Below, in pieces: positions 46,102 through 54,689 of a DNA stretch of 64,000 bases (its first letter is position 1; every line of letters starts with the position of its first letter). Below the pieces are notes generated by a model that ran no database searches, had not been told where the DNA came from, and worked only from the letters and a program-made list of their open reading frames with translations. The translations under genes were made by a program, and so were the position numbers. This DNA comes from Acinetobacter halotolerans (GTDB lineage: Bacteria > Pseudomonadota > Gammaproteobacteria > Pseudomonadales > Moraxellaceae), in NCBI RefSeq assembly GCF_004208515.1, contig NZ_SGIM01000002.1:62001-126000 (forward strand). Direction: 5' to 3'.

Positions 46102-46341
46102 ATGCGTCCAGTCATTTGTTCTATCAGTGTGTTGCTGAGTTGTGTTGTATTAACCGCATGCGGTCAGTCGGGTGCATTGCAACTTCCTTCTGATCCAAAT
46201 CATGATAAGCGTGCAAAATACCTGCTTTATAAAAATGAAGTGTCTACAGCCAAAGCATCATCTGACGTAAATGTAGATGAAGTGAAAGCGGAAAGCCAAG
46301 CAACATTATCAACGACTGAATCACAACCAACGTCACCTTAA
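46102..46341 (+). CDS. lptM: Small lipoprotein, LptM/YifL family
   Basis: A 79-residue lipoprotein with a signal sequence ending in the lipobox LTAC, followed by GQSGALQLPSDP, the family pattern (G-L-Y-P-like) of YifL, renamed LptM for its role in maturation of the LptD lipopolysaccharide translocon in E. coli. The neighbourhood lptM-lysA/dapF is also conserved, supporting the call. The tail is Ser/Thr/Lys-rich. lysA begins 22 bp downstream. Confidence 0.82.
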   Translation: MRPVICSISVLLSCVVLTACGQSGALQLPSDPNHDKRAKYLLYKNEVSTAKASSDVNVDEVKAESQATLSTTESQPTSP

Positions 46342-46363
46342 GTTTGTAAACAAGGACATTTTC

Positions 46364-47614
46364 ATGAGTTTCACGCGCATTAATGGAGTATTGCATGCTG
46401 AGCAATGTTCATTAGATCAGCTCGCACAGCAATTTGGCACGCCTTTGTATGTTTATTCAAAAGCAACTTTGGAAAAGCATTATTTAGATATGCACCGTGC
46501 TTTTGATTTTATTGATCATCAAATCTGTTTTGCGGTGAAGTCAAACTCAAATATCGCTGTTCTAAATGTCTTGGCAAAACTTGGCGCTGGTTTTGATATC
46601 GTGACGGGCGGTGAGTTAGCCCGTGTGCTGGCTGCAGGTGGCGAACCATCAAAAATTGTATTCTCTGGTTTAGGGAAATCTGAAGCAGATATTGAAAAAG
46701 CCTTAAATGTGGGTATCGCTTGTTTCAATGTGGAATCCTATGCCGAACTTGATCGTATTCAAAAAGTTGCAGCCAAGTTAGGGAAAAAAGCGCCGATTTC
46801 TTTACGTGTCAATCCTGATGTTGATGCTAAAACTCATCCCTATATTTCAACGGGCTTGAAAGAAAATAAGTTTGGTATTCCTAGCGATACTGTAAATGAA
46901 ACTTATCAATATGCGGCATCACTTCCGAACTTAGAGATCGTGGGGATTGACTGTCATATTGGTTCTCAGTTGACTGAGACCAAGCCTTTTGTTGATGCAC
47001 TTGATCGTGTGATGTTGATGATCGAGCAGTTGAAAAGCCTAGGTATCACCCTAAAACATATTGATATTGGTGGTGGTTTGGGTGTTTGTTATAAAGATGA
47101 AATACCGCCTACTGTTGCAGAATATGCCAATGCACTTCGACCTGCTTTAGAAAAGCTCGGTTTAAAAGTTTATATGGAACCAGGTCGTAGTATTTCAGCC
47201 AATGCTGGTGCATTACTGACTAAAGTTGATTTACTTAAACCAACCAATCATCGCAATTTTGCCATCATTGATGCGGCAATGAATGATTTAATTCGCCCAG
47301 CTTTGTATGAAGCATGGATGGATATTCAGTCGGTCAACCCAAATGCTGATGTTGAAACTAAAACTTGGGATTTAGTTGGTGCCATTTGTGAAACAGGCGA
47401 TTTTCTAGGTAAAGAGCGTGATTTGGCATTGCAGGAAAATGATGTATTAGCGGTATTAGGTGCTGGCGCATACGGTTTTGTAATGAGCTCAAACTACAAT
47501 ACGCGTGGTCGTGCTGCTGAAGTTATGGTCAATGGTGATCAAGCCTATTTAATTCGTGAACGTGAAACAATAGAATCACTCTGGGAAAAAGAGCATTTGT
47601 TGCCTCAGGAGTAA
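46364..47614 (+). CDS. lysA: Diaminopimelate decarboxylase LysA
   Basis: A 416-residue PLP enzyme that catalyses the last step of lysine synthesis, from meso-diaminopimelate. The PLP lysine is in ICFAVKSNSN, with HIGSQ, the Gly-rich DIGGGLGV, EPGRSIS and the active-site ICETGDFLG all present. Full length. It shares an operon with lptM and dapF, whose product supplies its substrate. Confidence 0.97.
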   Translation: MSFTRINGVLHAEQCSLDQLAQQFGTPLYVYSKATLEKHYLDMHRAFDFIDHQICFAVKSNSNIAVLNVLAKLGAGFDIVTGGELARVLAAGGEPSKIVFSGLGKSEADIEKALNVGIACFNVESYAELDRIQKVAAKLGKKAPISLRVNPDVDAKTHPYISTGLKENKFGIPSDTVNETYQYAASLPNLEIVGIDCHIGSQLTETKPFVDALDRVMLMIEQLKSLGITLKHIDIGGGLGVCYKDEIPPTVAEYANALRPALEKLGLKVYMEPGRSISANAGALLTKVDLLKPTNHRNFAIIDAAMNDLIRPALYEAWMDIQSVNPNADVETKTWDLVGAICETGDFLGKERDLALQENDVLAVLGAGAYGFVMSSNYNTRGRAAEVMVNGDQAYLIRERETIESLWEKEHLLPQE

Positions 47615-47620
47615 ATCGGG

Positions 47621-48475
47621 ATGTATTTAGAATTCACCAAAATGCATGGTCTGGGCAATGACTTTATGGTTGTTGACCTGATTACCCAGCGCGCTTATTT
47701 AGATACCGTGACGATCCAACGTTTAGCAGATCGTCATTTTGGTGTGGGTTTTGATCAACTTTTGATTGTTGAGCCACCTGATTTTCCAGATGTGGATTTT
47801 AAGTATCGTATCTTCAATGCCGATGGTTCTGAAGTGGAACAGTGTGGTAATGGTGTACGTTGTTTTGCACGCTTTGTACATGAACGTCGTTTAACCACGA
47901 AAACCAAAATCCGTGTGCAGACCAAAGCGGGTATTGTTGAGCCTGAGCTGGGTGCAAATGGTTTAGTTCGTGTGAATATGGGCTATCCTAAATTTCTACC
48001 ACAAGAAATCCCATTTTTAACCGATGCACATGAAGATGCTGAAGGTCTTTATGCACTTGGCTTAGCCAATGATAAAAGCATTAACATTGATGTGGTCAAT
48101 ATGGGCAATCCGCATGCCGTTACGATTGTTCCTGATGTGCTGACTGCTGATGTTGCAGGGATTGGCCCACAAGTCGAATCTCATGTTCGCTTTCCGCAAC
48201 GTGTTAATGCAGGGTTTATGCAAATCTTGGATGAAAAACACGTGCGCTTACGTGTGTTTGAGCGTGGAGTAGGTGAAACTTTAGCGTGCGGAACAGGGGC
48301 GTGTGCTGCGGCTGTGAGTGGTATGCGTCGTGGTTTACTTGCCAGTGAAGTTGAGGTTCAGCTTGCGGGTGGGAAGTTGCATATCGCATGGCGTGAAGGA
48401 GATGTGGTTTGGATGACAGGTCCAACCACACATGTTTATGATGCACGATTAGATTTAAGATATTTTCAAGGTTAA
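47621..48475 (+). CDS. dapF: Diaminopimelate epimerase DapF
   Basis: A 284-residue epimerase that converts LL- to meso-diaminopimelate for lysine and peptidoglycan. Both catalytic cysteines are visible, in [13 protein letters not shown] and [11 protein letters not shown]. It starts 6 bp after lysA and is followed by a strong terminator, closing the operon. Confidence 0.97.
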   Translation: MYLEFTKMHGLGNDFMVVDLITQRAYLDTVTIQRLADRHFGVGFDQLLIVEPPDFPDVDFKYRIFNADGSEVEQCGNGVRCFARFVHERRLTTKTKIRVQTKAGIVEPELGANGLVRVNMGYPKFLPQEIPFLTDAHEDAEGLYALGLANDKSINIDVVNMGNPHAVTIVPDVLTADVAGIGPQVESHVRFPQRVNAGFMQILDEKHVRLRVFERGVGETLACGTGACAAAVSGMRRGLLASEVEVQLAGGKLHIAWREGDVVWMTGPTTHVYDARLDLRYFQG

Positions 48476-48479
48476 CTAA

Positions 48480-48508
48480 AAAAGAGCACCAGATGATGGT
48501 GCTCTTTT
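48480..48508 (+). terminator. Terminator after dapF
   Basis: A perfect 12-bp stem, AAAAGAGCACCA (48480-48491) and TGGTGCTCTTTT (48497-48508), with a 5-nt loop. Confidence 0.9.
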
Positions 48509-48535
48509 GTTTTAGGTTCAGACAAAAAATTGCTT

Positions 48536-49141
48536 ATGAATAAAATTATCTTTTTACCTGGTGCTTCTGGCGATTTGAGCTTTTGGCAGCCTGTTCGTGA
48601 CTTATTGCCAAGCACATATGCGAAAGAAATTATAGGTTATCCGGGGTTTGGTAGTGTTGAAGCGAATCATGAATTAACAAGTTTTGATGAACTCATTAAC
48701 TATGTCGTTGGGCAAATACAACAAGAATGTATAATCGTCGCTCAATCAATGGGTGGCATTTTTGCTGTGGCTGCGGCATTAACAAAACCTGAACTGGTAA
48801 AAGGATTAGTTTTGGTTGCGACATCTGGTGGAATTTCACTGGATCCTTTTGATGTACAAGATTGGAGAGAAGGATATCGTCAGCATTATTTACAATATCC
48901 AGATTGGTTTGTGACCGCCAATATCAATTTTGAAGCTGAATTGGGTTTAATCAAAAATGACGTATTGTTGTTGTGGGGAGACCAAGATCCTTTGAGTCCA
49001 CCTACTGTCGGAGAATATCTAAGTCAGTGTTTTTCACATGCTGAATTACATGTCATTAAGGGTGGTGATCACCAGTTTGCGCATACACATGCACAAATTG
49101 TTGCTGAACACATCAACAACTACCTAAACAGAATTTTGTAG
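48536..49141 (+). CDS. Alpha/beta-fold hydrolase
   Basis: A 201-residue alpha/beta hydrolase. The oxyanion strand KIIFLPGASGD opens the protein, the nucleophile elbow is VAQSMGGIFA, the acid is probably in LLWGDQDPLSP, and the His in KGGDHQFAHTH. The substrate is unknown. The ATG at 48536 is preferred to a TTG two codons earlier. It begins only 27 nt after the dapF terminator, so it relies either on read-through or on a promoter inside dapF. It is convergent with the next gene, 2 bp away. Confidence 0.85.
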   Translation: MNKIIFLPGASGDLSFWQPVRDLLPSTYAKEIIGYPGFGSVEANHELTSFDELINYVVGQIQQECIIVAQSMGGIFAVAAALTKPELVKGLVLVATSGGISLDPFDVQDWREGYRQHYLQYPDWFVTANINFEAELGLIKNDVLLLWGDQDPLSPPTVGEYLSQCFSHAELHVIKGGDHQFAHTHAQIVAEHINNYLNRIL

Positions 49142-49143
49142 TT

Positions 49144-49755
49144 TTAACGTTTGCTGAATGCGAGTTTCAGTGCAAATAAAATAAAAATACTGCCGGTGAT
49201 TCGATCCATGTTGCGAATAAATTTCGGTTGCTTTAAATAATGCGCAACAGATTGCATGGCCAAAATTAAAAAAACGGACCAAATAAATCCGATGATCACA
49301 TGAATCATGACCAATCCCATTGTCCACGCAATTGGTGAGGCTGAATGTGGAATAAATTGAGGAAGGAATGAAATATAAAAAATACCGACTTTGGGATTGA
49401 GCAAATTTCCGAAAAAACCTTTGATAAACCAATTTTGATTCGATCCAGAATTCGCTGTACTTGCAAGTTCTGCTCTAGGTTTGAAGATCATATTGAGTCC
49501 AAGCCATGTGAGATAAGCGGCACCGATCCATTTTAAAACATCAAAGGCTAGATCGGAGGTCATCAACAACGCCCCTAAACCACAAGCGACGATTACACCC
49601 CAAGCAATACAACCTAAATTAATCCCTAAAGCGGCTTGAAATGCTTTTAATTTTCCTTCGAGTGTTGCAGTACGAATAATCAAGGTCGTGTCTAGGCCGG
49701 GGGTGATCGTAAGCAGTGTGATTGCGATCAGATAAGGGATTAAAATTGTTGTCAT
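49144..49755 (-). CDS. LysE/RhtB-family amino acid exporter
   Basis: A 203-residue membrane protein with about six segments. The N-terminal ITPGLDTTLIIRTA resembles the family's PGPD/N motif, and AALGINLGCIAWGVIVACGLGAL is typical. Such proteins export lysine, homoserine, threonine or similar. Its gene is convergent with the hydrolase and divergent from xerC. Confidence 0.88.
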   Translation of the reverse strand: MTTILIPYLIAITLLTITPGLDTTLIIRTATLEGKLKAFQAALGINLGCIAWGVIVACGLGALLMTSDLAFDVLKWIGAAYLTWLGLNMIFKPRAELASTANSGSNQNWFIKGFFGNLLNPKVGIFYISFLPQFIPHSASPIAWTMGLVMIHVIIGFIWSVFLILAMQSVAHYLKQPKFIRNMDRITGSIFILFALKLAFSKR

Positions 49756-49856
49756 TATGAGAAAGCACGTTCTAAAACTTGAAATTTATTGTATTACAAC
49801 CCTAATACATCAGCGTAAAAAAATTGTTAGACTGTAGACATGATGAATTCAATAAT

Positions 49857-50789
49857 ATGGAGAGCTATTTGGAAACCCCAGCAAAACTGCTTTCCATGTG
49901 GTTAAAAGAACGGATGATTCAAAATCAGTCTGAACATACTATTACAGCTTATAGGCGTGATTTAACCGATTTTTTTCTATTTTGTGAGCACAAACAACTC
50001 CAATTACAAGATGTTGAGGCTTCTGACCTTAGACAGTATTTAGCTGAGCGAGTGGAACGAGATCAACTTAGCTCAAGTAGTTTGCAACGGCATCTGACTT
50101 CCATCCGTCAATTTATGAAATGGGCGGAACAGGGGCAATATTTAGCACAAAACCCATCAGAAGATTTTAAATTAAAACGCCAATCTCGACCTTTACCAGG
50201 TTTGATTGATATTGAAACTGTCAATCAAATATTAGACCAAGCGGCGCCTGAAAAACCGCTTGATCAACAATTATGGTTGCGGGATAAAGCGATATTGGAA
50301 CTGCTCTATTCTAGTGGTTTACGTTTGGCTGAATTGCAGGGTTTGACCATTAAAGATATTGATTTCAATCGACAGTTATTGCGTATCACTGGTAAAGGTA
50401 ATAAAACACGTATTGTCCCTTTTGGACGTAAAGCCAAAGAAAGTCTGATCGAATGGTTTAAAATCTATCGGATTTGGGTGGGTGAATTCACCGCAGATTC
50501 AGCTGTATTTATTACTCAGCGTGGGCAGACATTAAAGCCGCGACAAATTGAAAATAGGGTGAAGCTGCAAGCACAAAGAGCGGGAGTAGATGTTGATTTA
50601 CACCCACATTTATTGAGACATTGTTTTGCCAGTCATATGCTCTCTGCCAGTGGGGATTTACGCTCTGTACAAGAAATGTTAGGGCATAGCAATCTTTCAA
50701 CGACCCAAATCTATACGCATGTGGACTTTGATCAACTCGCAAAAGTATATGACCAAGCCCACCCAAGAGCACAGAAAAATGAATATTAA
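49857..50789 (+). CDS. xerC: Tyrosine recombinase XerC
   Basis: A 310-residue site-specific recombinase that, with XerD, resolves chromosome dimers at dif. The N-terminal SAM-like domain (about 8-95) is followed by the catalytic domain with Arg in SSGLRLAELQG, HLLRHCFASH, LGHSNLSTT and the nucleophile Tyr in TQIYTHV. The ATG at 49857 gives the normal length; a TTG at 49824 is less likely. The dapF-xerC neighbourhood is conserved with E. coli, though interrupted here by two genes. Confidence 0.94.
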   Translation: MESYLETPAKLLSMWLKERMIQNQSEHTITAYRRDLTDFFLFCEHKQLQLQDVEASDLRQYLAERVERDQLSSSSLQRHLTSIRQFMKWAEQGQYLAQNPSEDFKLKRQSRPLPGLIDIETVNQILDQAAPEKPLDQQLWLRDKAILELLYSSGLRLAELQGLTIKDIDFNRQLLRITGKGNKTRIVPFGRKAKESLIEWFKIYRIWVGEFTADSAVFITQRGQTLKPRQIENRVKLQAQRAGVDVDLHPHLLRHCFASHMLSASGDLRSVQEMLGHSNLSTTQIYTHVDFDQLAKVYDQAHPRAQKNEY

Positions 50790-51360
50790 ACAACAATTTT
50801 CATTATCTCTAGATGATGATGCTTTTATACAATGTAGCACTTGGATTGAAACGATCTTACAGGAATACAAGACTGTTATTCAGTTAGATTATCAAGGTTA
50901 TCTCAATCATTGTAAGCGTGTTGCAGCATGTTGTTTGACTTTATGCCAAGATAACGGAAGCGAGACAATTTATAAAATAGCGATTGCTGCTGCTTTTCAT
51001 GATATCGGTATTTGGACTGCAAAAACGATTGATTATCTCTCCCCATCAGTAGATCAAATGCAACAATACCTTATTACAAATGATTTGTTAGATTGGGAAA
51101 AAGAAATCGCCTTGATGATTACAGAACATCATAAGTTAACTAAAGCAGAATTTTCGGAATATCCACTGGTTGAATATTTTAGACAGGCCGATTATGCAGA
51201 TTTTTCATTAGGTTTATTACGTTCAAATATCCCAGTGAACCAGTTTAAAAAATTAACCAAACAGTTTCCAAATTTTGGGTTTCACAAAACATTGATTTAT
51301 TTGGGTATAAAGCGCTTAGTGCAAAAACCTTGGAGTCCATTACCGATGTTTAAATGGTGA
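50779..51360 (+). CDS. HD-domain protein, putative phosphohydrolase
   Basis: A protein of about 193 residues with an HD motif in AAFHDIGIWT, an upstream His (LNHCKRVAACC) and a downstream TEHHKL, the metal-ligand pattern of HD phosphohydrolases. The substrate is unknown. The start at 50779 overlaps the end of xerC by 11 nt, so translation is probably coupled; a longer in-frame start at 50719 lies deep inside xerC and is unlikely. Confidence 0.75.
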   Translation: MNIKQQFSLSLDDDAFIQCSTWIETILQEYKTVIQLDYQGYLNHCKRVAACCLTLCQDNGSETIYKIAIAAAFHDIGIWTAKTIDYLSPSVDQMQQYLITNDLLDWEKEIALMITEHHKLTKAEFSEYPLVEYFRQADYADFSLGLLRSNIPVNQFKKLTKQFPNFGFHKTLIYLGIKRLVQKPWSPLPMFKW

Positions 51361-51829
51361 TTTTGACTGTTAACGCCAAGCTAAATAGGCTTGAAATGAT
51401 ATATTATGTTGCAAAATTGAGTGTTTAATAGCCGACTACTTTCAACTTTGTCATGAAAGTTTGTTTAATTGGTGTTCTTACTTTATTGCCAAGTTTTTGC
51501 AAAATAGTTGCAATAATCAAGTGCACTGGTAATGGTCGTTTACAGATCAGGGGTGTTTGAAAGAAAATACGTGTTTTAGGTTGTTGAATTTTTTAAATTA
51601 TTAGAAAAATCAAAGTTTAATATTGATGTTAGGTGATGTTGAAATTTATGATCTGGATTGGGAATTTAAATTAGTGAACTGGGCATTTCATCTTTTTTCT
51701 AGTCGTAGCGGAAATTGTGACTTGACCAAAATGCCAAATACATTGCAAGATAGGGCACCTAAAAAGTTTCGATCGAAGAGTTAGAATGCTCTTTACTACA
51801 TTTACTTGTTTAGAACAGCCGAGGATTAC
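51361..51829. other. Long intergenic region upstream of etfB
   Basis: A 469-bp AT-rich gap. No ORF, RNA gene, or strong hairpin was recognised, and no convincing promoter pair could be chosen, although one must drive etfBA. A GAGGA ribosome binding site is at its right end (51821-51825). Confidence 0.5.
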
Positions 51830-52579
51830 ATGAAGGCTCTTGTTGCTGTAAAACGTGTGGTTGATGCCAACGTTAAAGTTCGTGTTAAACCGGACAATAG
51901 TGGGGTTGACCTTACCAACGTTAAGATGTCAATTAACCCATTCTGTGAAATCGCAGTGGAAGAAGCGGTTCGCTTAAAAGAAAAAGGAACGGTTTCAGAA
52001 ATCGTTGTTGTTTCAGTGGGTTCTAAAGACGCGCAAGAACAAATTCGTTCTGCAATGGCTTTAGGTGCTGACCGCGGTATTTTAGTTGAAACTGCTGATG
52101 AAGTCGGTGCTTTAGAAGTTGCTAAAATCTTAAAAGGCGTTGTTGATGCTGAAAAACCAGAACTTATTCTTCTAGGTAAGCAAGCAATCGATGATGACTC
52201 TAACCAAGTAGGTCAAATGCTTGGTGCTTTACTTGGTGCGGGTCAAGGTACTTTCGCATCTGAAGTTAAAGTTGATGGCGGTAAAGTTCAAGTTACGCGT
52301 GAAATCGACGGTGGTTTACAAACTGTTGAGCTTGGTCTTCCTGCAATCATCACGACTGATTTACGTTTGAATGAGCCACGTTATGCTGCGCTTCCAAACA
52401 TTATGAAAGCTCGTAAGAAGCCGCTTGATGTTAAGTCACCTGCTGATTATGGCGTTGCGACTGGTACTAAACTTAAAACAATTAAAGTTGAAGCACCTGC
52501 TGAACGTAAAGCTGGCGTACAAGTGAAGTCTGTAGATGAGCTTGTAGAAAAATTGAAAAATGAAGCGAAAGTGATCTAA
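51830..52579 (+). CDS. etfB: Electron transfer flavoprotein beta subunit
   Basis: A 249-residue EtfB. It starts [20 protein letters not shown], and includes the family stretches [18 protein letters not shown] and [23 protein letters not shown] (signature in the middle). It binds AMP and pairs with EtfA to carry electrons from acyl-CoA dehydrogenases to the quinone pool through ETF-ubiquinone oxidoreductase. The ATG at 51830 with GAGGA upstream is clearly the start. etfA follows after 17 bp. Confidence 0.97.
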   Translation: MKALVAVKRVVDANVKVRVKPDNSGVDLTNVKMSINPFCEIAVEEAVRLKEKGTVSEIVVVSVGSKDAQEQIRSAMALGADRGILVETADEVGALEVAKILKGVVDAEKPELILLGKQAIDDDSNQVGQMLGALLGAGQGTFASEVKVDGGKVQVTREIDGGLQTVELGLPAIITTDLRLNEPRYAALPNIMKARKKPLDVKSPADYGVATGTKLKTIKVEAPAERKAGVQVKSVDELVEKLKNEAKVI

Positions 52580-52596
52580 TACAGAAGGATAAAATC

Positions 52597-53532
52597 ATGA
52601 GTATTTTAGTTATCGCTGATCACAACAACCAGACACTTAACGGTGCAACTTTAAACGTTGTTGCGGCAGCTCAAAAAATCGGTGGTGATATTACTGTATT
52701 AGTAGCAGGTTCAGGCGCTCAAGCAGCTGCTGATGCTGCTGCTAAAGTTGCTGGTGTGAGCAAAGTGTTGCTTGCTGATAATGCTGCGTATGCAAACCAA
52801 TTGGCTGAAAACGTTGCTGGCTTAGTTGCTGACATCGCGAAAGGCGGTTACAAATACGTATTAGCAGCTTCTACAACGACGGGTAAAAACTTACTTCCAC
52901 GTGTTGCTGCACTTCTTGATGTAAGCATGATCACAGACATCATTGCTGTTGATTCTGCAAATACATTCAAGCGCCCAATTTATGCAGGTAATGCAATCGC
53001 AACTGTTCAATCTGATGAAGCAATCATCGTTGGTACAGTTCGTGGTACAGCGTTTGATGCAGTTGCTGCTGAAGGTGGTTCTGCTGCTGTTGAAGCGGTA
53101 AGTGATGCAAAAGATGCTGGTATTTCTAAGTTTGTAAACGAAGAAATCGTGAAACTTGATCGTCCAGAATTAACAGCTGCACGTATCGTTGTTTCTGGTG
53201 GTCGTGGTGTAGGTTCTGGTGAGAACTACCATAAAGTACTTGATCCATTAGCTGATAAGTTAGGTGCTGCACAAGGTGCTTCACGTGCTGCGGTTGATGC
53301 TGGTTTCGTACCAAACGACTTCCAAGTGGGTCAAACTGGTAAAATCGTTGCGCCTGATCTTTATATGGCAATCGGTATCTCTGGTGCGATTCAGCATTTA
53401 GCTGGTATGAAAGATTCTAAAGTTATTGTTGCAATCAACAAAGACGAAGAAGCACCGATCAACAGCGTTGCTGACTATTGGTTAGTGGGCGACTTAAATA
53501 CTGTTGTGCCAGAATTGGTATCTAAACTTTAA
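52597..53532 (+). CDS. etfA: Electron transfer flavoprotein alpha subunit
   Basis: A 311-residue EtfA. The N-terminal half resembles EtfB. The C-terminal FAD-binding domain has VSGGRGVGSGENY, GASRAAVDAGFVPND and the signature VAPDLYMAIGISGAIQHLAG. Full length. An AGAAGGA ribosome binding site precedes it. A strong terminator closes etfBA. Confidence 0.97.
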   Translation: MSILVIADHNNQTLNGATLNVVAAAQKIGGDITVLVAGSGAQAAADAAAKVAGVSKVLLADNAAYANQLAENVAGLVADIAKGGYKYVLAASTTTGKNLLPRVAALLDVSMITDIIAVDSANTFKRPIYAGNAIATVQSDEAIIVGTVRGTAFDAVAAEGGSAAVEAVSDAKDAGISKFVNEEIVKLDRPELTAARIVVSGGRGVGSGENYHKVLDPLADKLGAAQGASRAAVDAGFVPNDFQVGQTGKIVAPDLYMAIGISGAIQHLAGMKDSKVIVAINKDEEAPINSVADYWLVGDLNTVVPELVSKL

Positions 53533-53549
53533 TTCTTTTTGAATTAAGT

Positions 53550-53585
53550 GTAAAAAAAACGCTCCGAAAGGAGCGTTTTTTTTAC
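53550..53585. terminator. Terminator after etfA
   Basis: A perfect 16-bp inverted repeat: GTAAAAAAAACGCTCC (53550-53565) and GGAGCGTTTTTTTTAC (53570-53585), with a GAAA tetraloop. Confidence 0.95.
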
Positions 53586-53729
53586 ATTAGCTTTCAGAAA
53601 AAAATGATTGAAATAGTGTCTTTGTAAATATGGACAAGCGGAAGATAAAGAGGCGGATACAAAATCCGTATTGTGCTATTATATGCCGCTTTTTGGTACT
53701 ACCCATATTTTTGGTTTGGAGTTGAGTTT

Positions 53730-54362
53730 TTGCAGCTAGATACTCGTCTTACGTGGCCTGTTGTCATCCTCTTTGTTTTATCTTGTTTTATACCACTCTT
53801 GGCAGATTTTCATGTGCCAATATTTCAAGAGCATTTTGTTCGTCAAGTTGAAAATGTGCAGGCAATATTCTTGCTGTTTTTTGCCGTGTTTAGTTATTTC
53901 TATATGCGTCCTTTAACGTTGTCACGTGGTAAAAAGATTTTTTGGCTGTGGGCAATATTGTGGTGGGTGCTACTGTTCGGACGAAGCACCAGTTGGGGCC
54001 GTGATTATTTTCCTGATGTACCCAAACCATATTTTCGTGCAATATCTGTGTTATTGATTGGATCTGTGACGTTCATGCTCTTTTCAAAAACATTGTGGCA
54101 AGAGATCTTAGCTAAGTTTCAATATGCATCAATCCCGATTTGGGGGTTCTTGCTCGCTGTCTTTGGTCTAATTGTTTCTGATGCGGTTGAACATCACCGT
54201 ATTATTGCGAGTGTGTTTTTGCATGATTCACGTTATCAAGATTTAGTCGAAGAGTTATACGAATTTCTTGTGATTTTTGGCTTGTTTTTGGTGGCACTAC
54301 CAATAATGAATCGAGATAAGCATACCCAGTCAACGAGTGAAGTAGAAAATCAAGCAGTTTAA
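53730..54362 (+). CDS. Hypothetical membrane protein with six membrane segments
   Basis: An integral membrane protein of 210 residues with about six hydrophobic segments and Trp-rich loops (FWLWAILWWVLLFGR). No family recognised. No ATG exists in the first part of the frame: a TTG at 53730 with GGAG 8 nt upstream gives MQLDTRLTWPVVIL, while a GTG at 53673 would add 19 residues without a ribosome binding site. A terminator follows 100 bp downstream. Confidence 0.65.
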   Translation: MQLDTRLTWPVVILFVLSCFIPLLADFHVPIFQEHFVRQVENVQAIFLLFFAVFSYFYMRPLTLSRGKKIFWLWAILWWVLLFGRSTSWGRDYFPDVPKPYFRAISVLLIGSVTFMLFSKTLWQEILAKFQYASIPIWGFLLAVFGLIVSDAVEHHRIIASVFLHDSRYQDLVEELYEFLVIFGLFLVALPIMNRDKHTQSTSEVENQAV

Positions 54363-54464
54363 TAACAGGCTACATTGAAGTTGTTTTCGATTTATTTGCT
54401 TTGAAAACGTTAGCTTAAATTGTTGAATCGCTTGATAGCATGACATGCATGAATACCATTAAAC

Positions 54465-54491
54465 ACCTCTTATTTTTTAAGAGGTTTTTTT
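54465..54491 (+). terminator. Terminator between the membrane protein gene and gyrA
   Basis: An 8-bp stem, ACCTCTTA (54465-54472) and TAAGAGGT (54478-54485), followed by six T. Confidence 0.85.
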
Positions 54492-54578
54492 ATGCAAAAA
54501 GTTTATGGAATTGATTGAAATAAATACAAAGAATCATGGTTATAGATCGTAAGTGGCACACAAATTTAGTCTCTAATA

Positions 54579-54587
54579 TGTTATACT
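54579..54587 (+). promoter_or_regulatory. Extended -10 promoter of gyrA
   Basis: TGTTATACT fits the extended -10 form TGnTATAAT with five of six -10 bases. No good -35 is seen upstream, as expected for this class. The leader to the ATG is about 100 nt; with the terminator it accounts for the 327-bp gap at 54363-54689. Confidence 0.55.
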
Positions 54588-54689
54588 GATCGACTGAATT
54601 TTTGATGTCGATTTGGTTTTTCTGAGTCGATTTTTTAGCGAGTTTTGAGACATATAAGTGCGAGATTTTTCTCGTAGAAAGGAGTATGC

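Noticed and set aside
54600..54650. Repeated TCGATTT units in the gyrA leader as a regulatory repeat
   Set aside because: Only two short imperfect copies in T-rich sequence, not distinguishable from chance.
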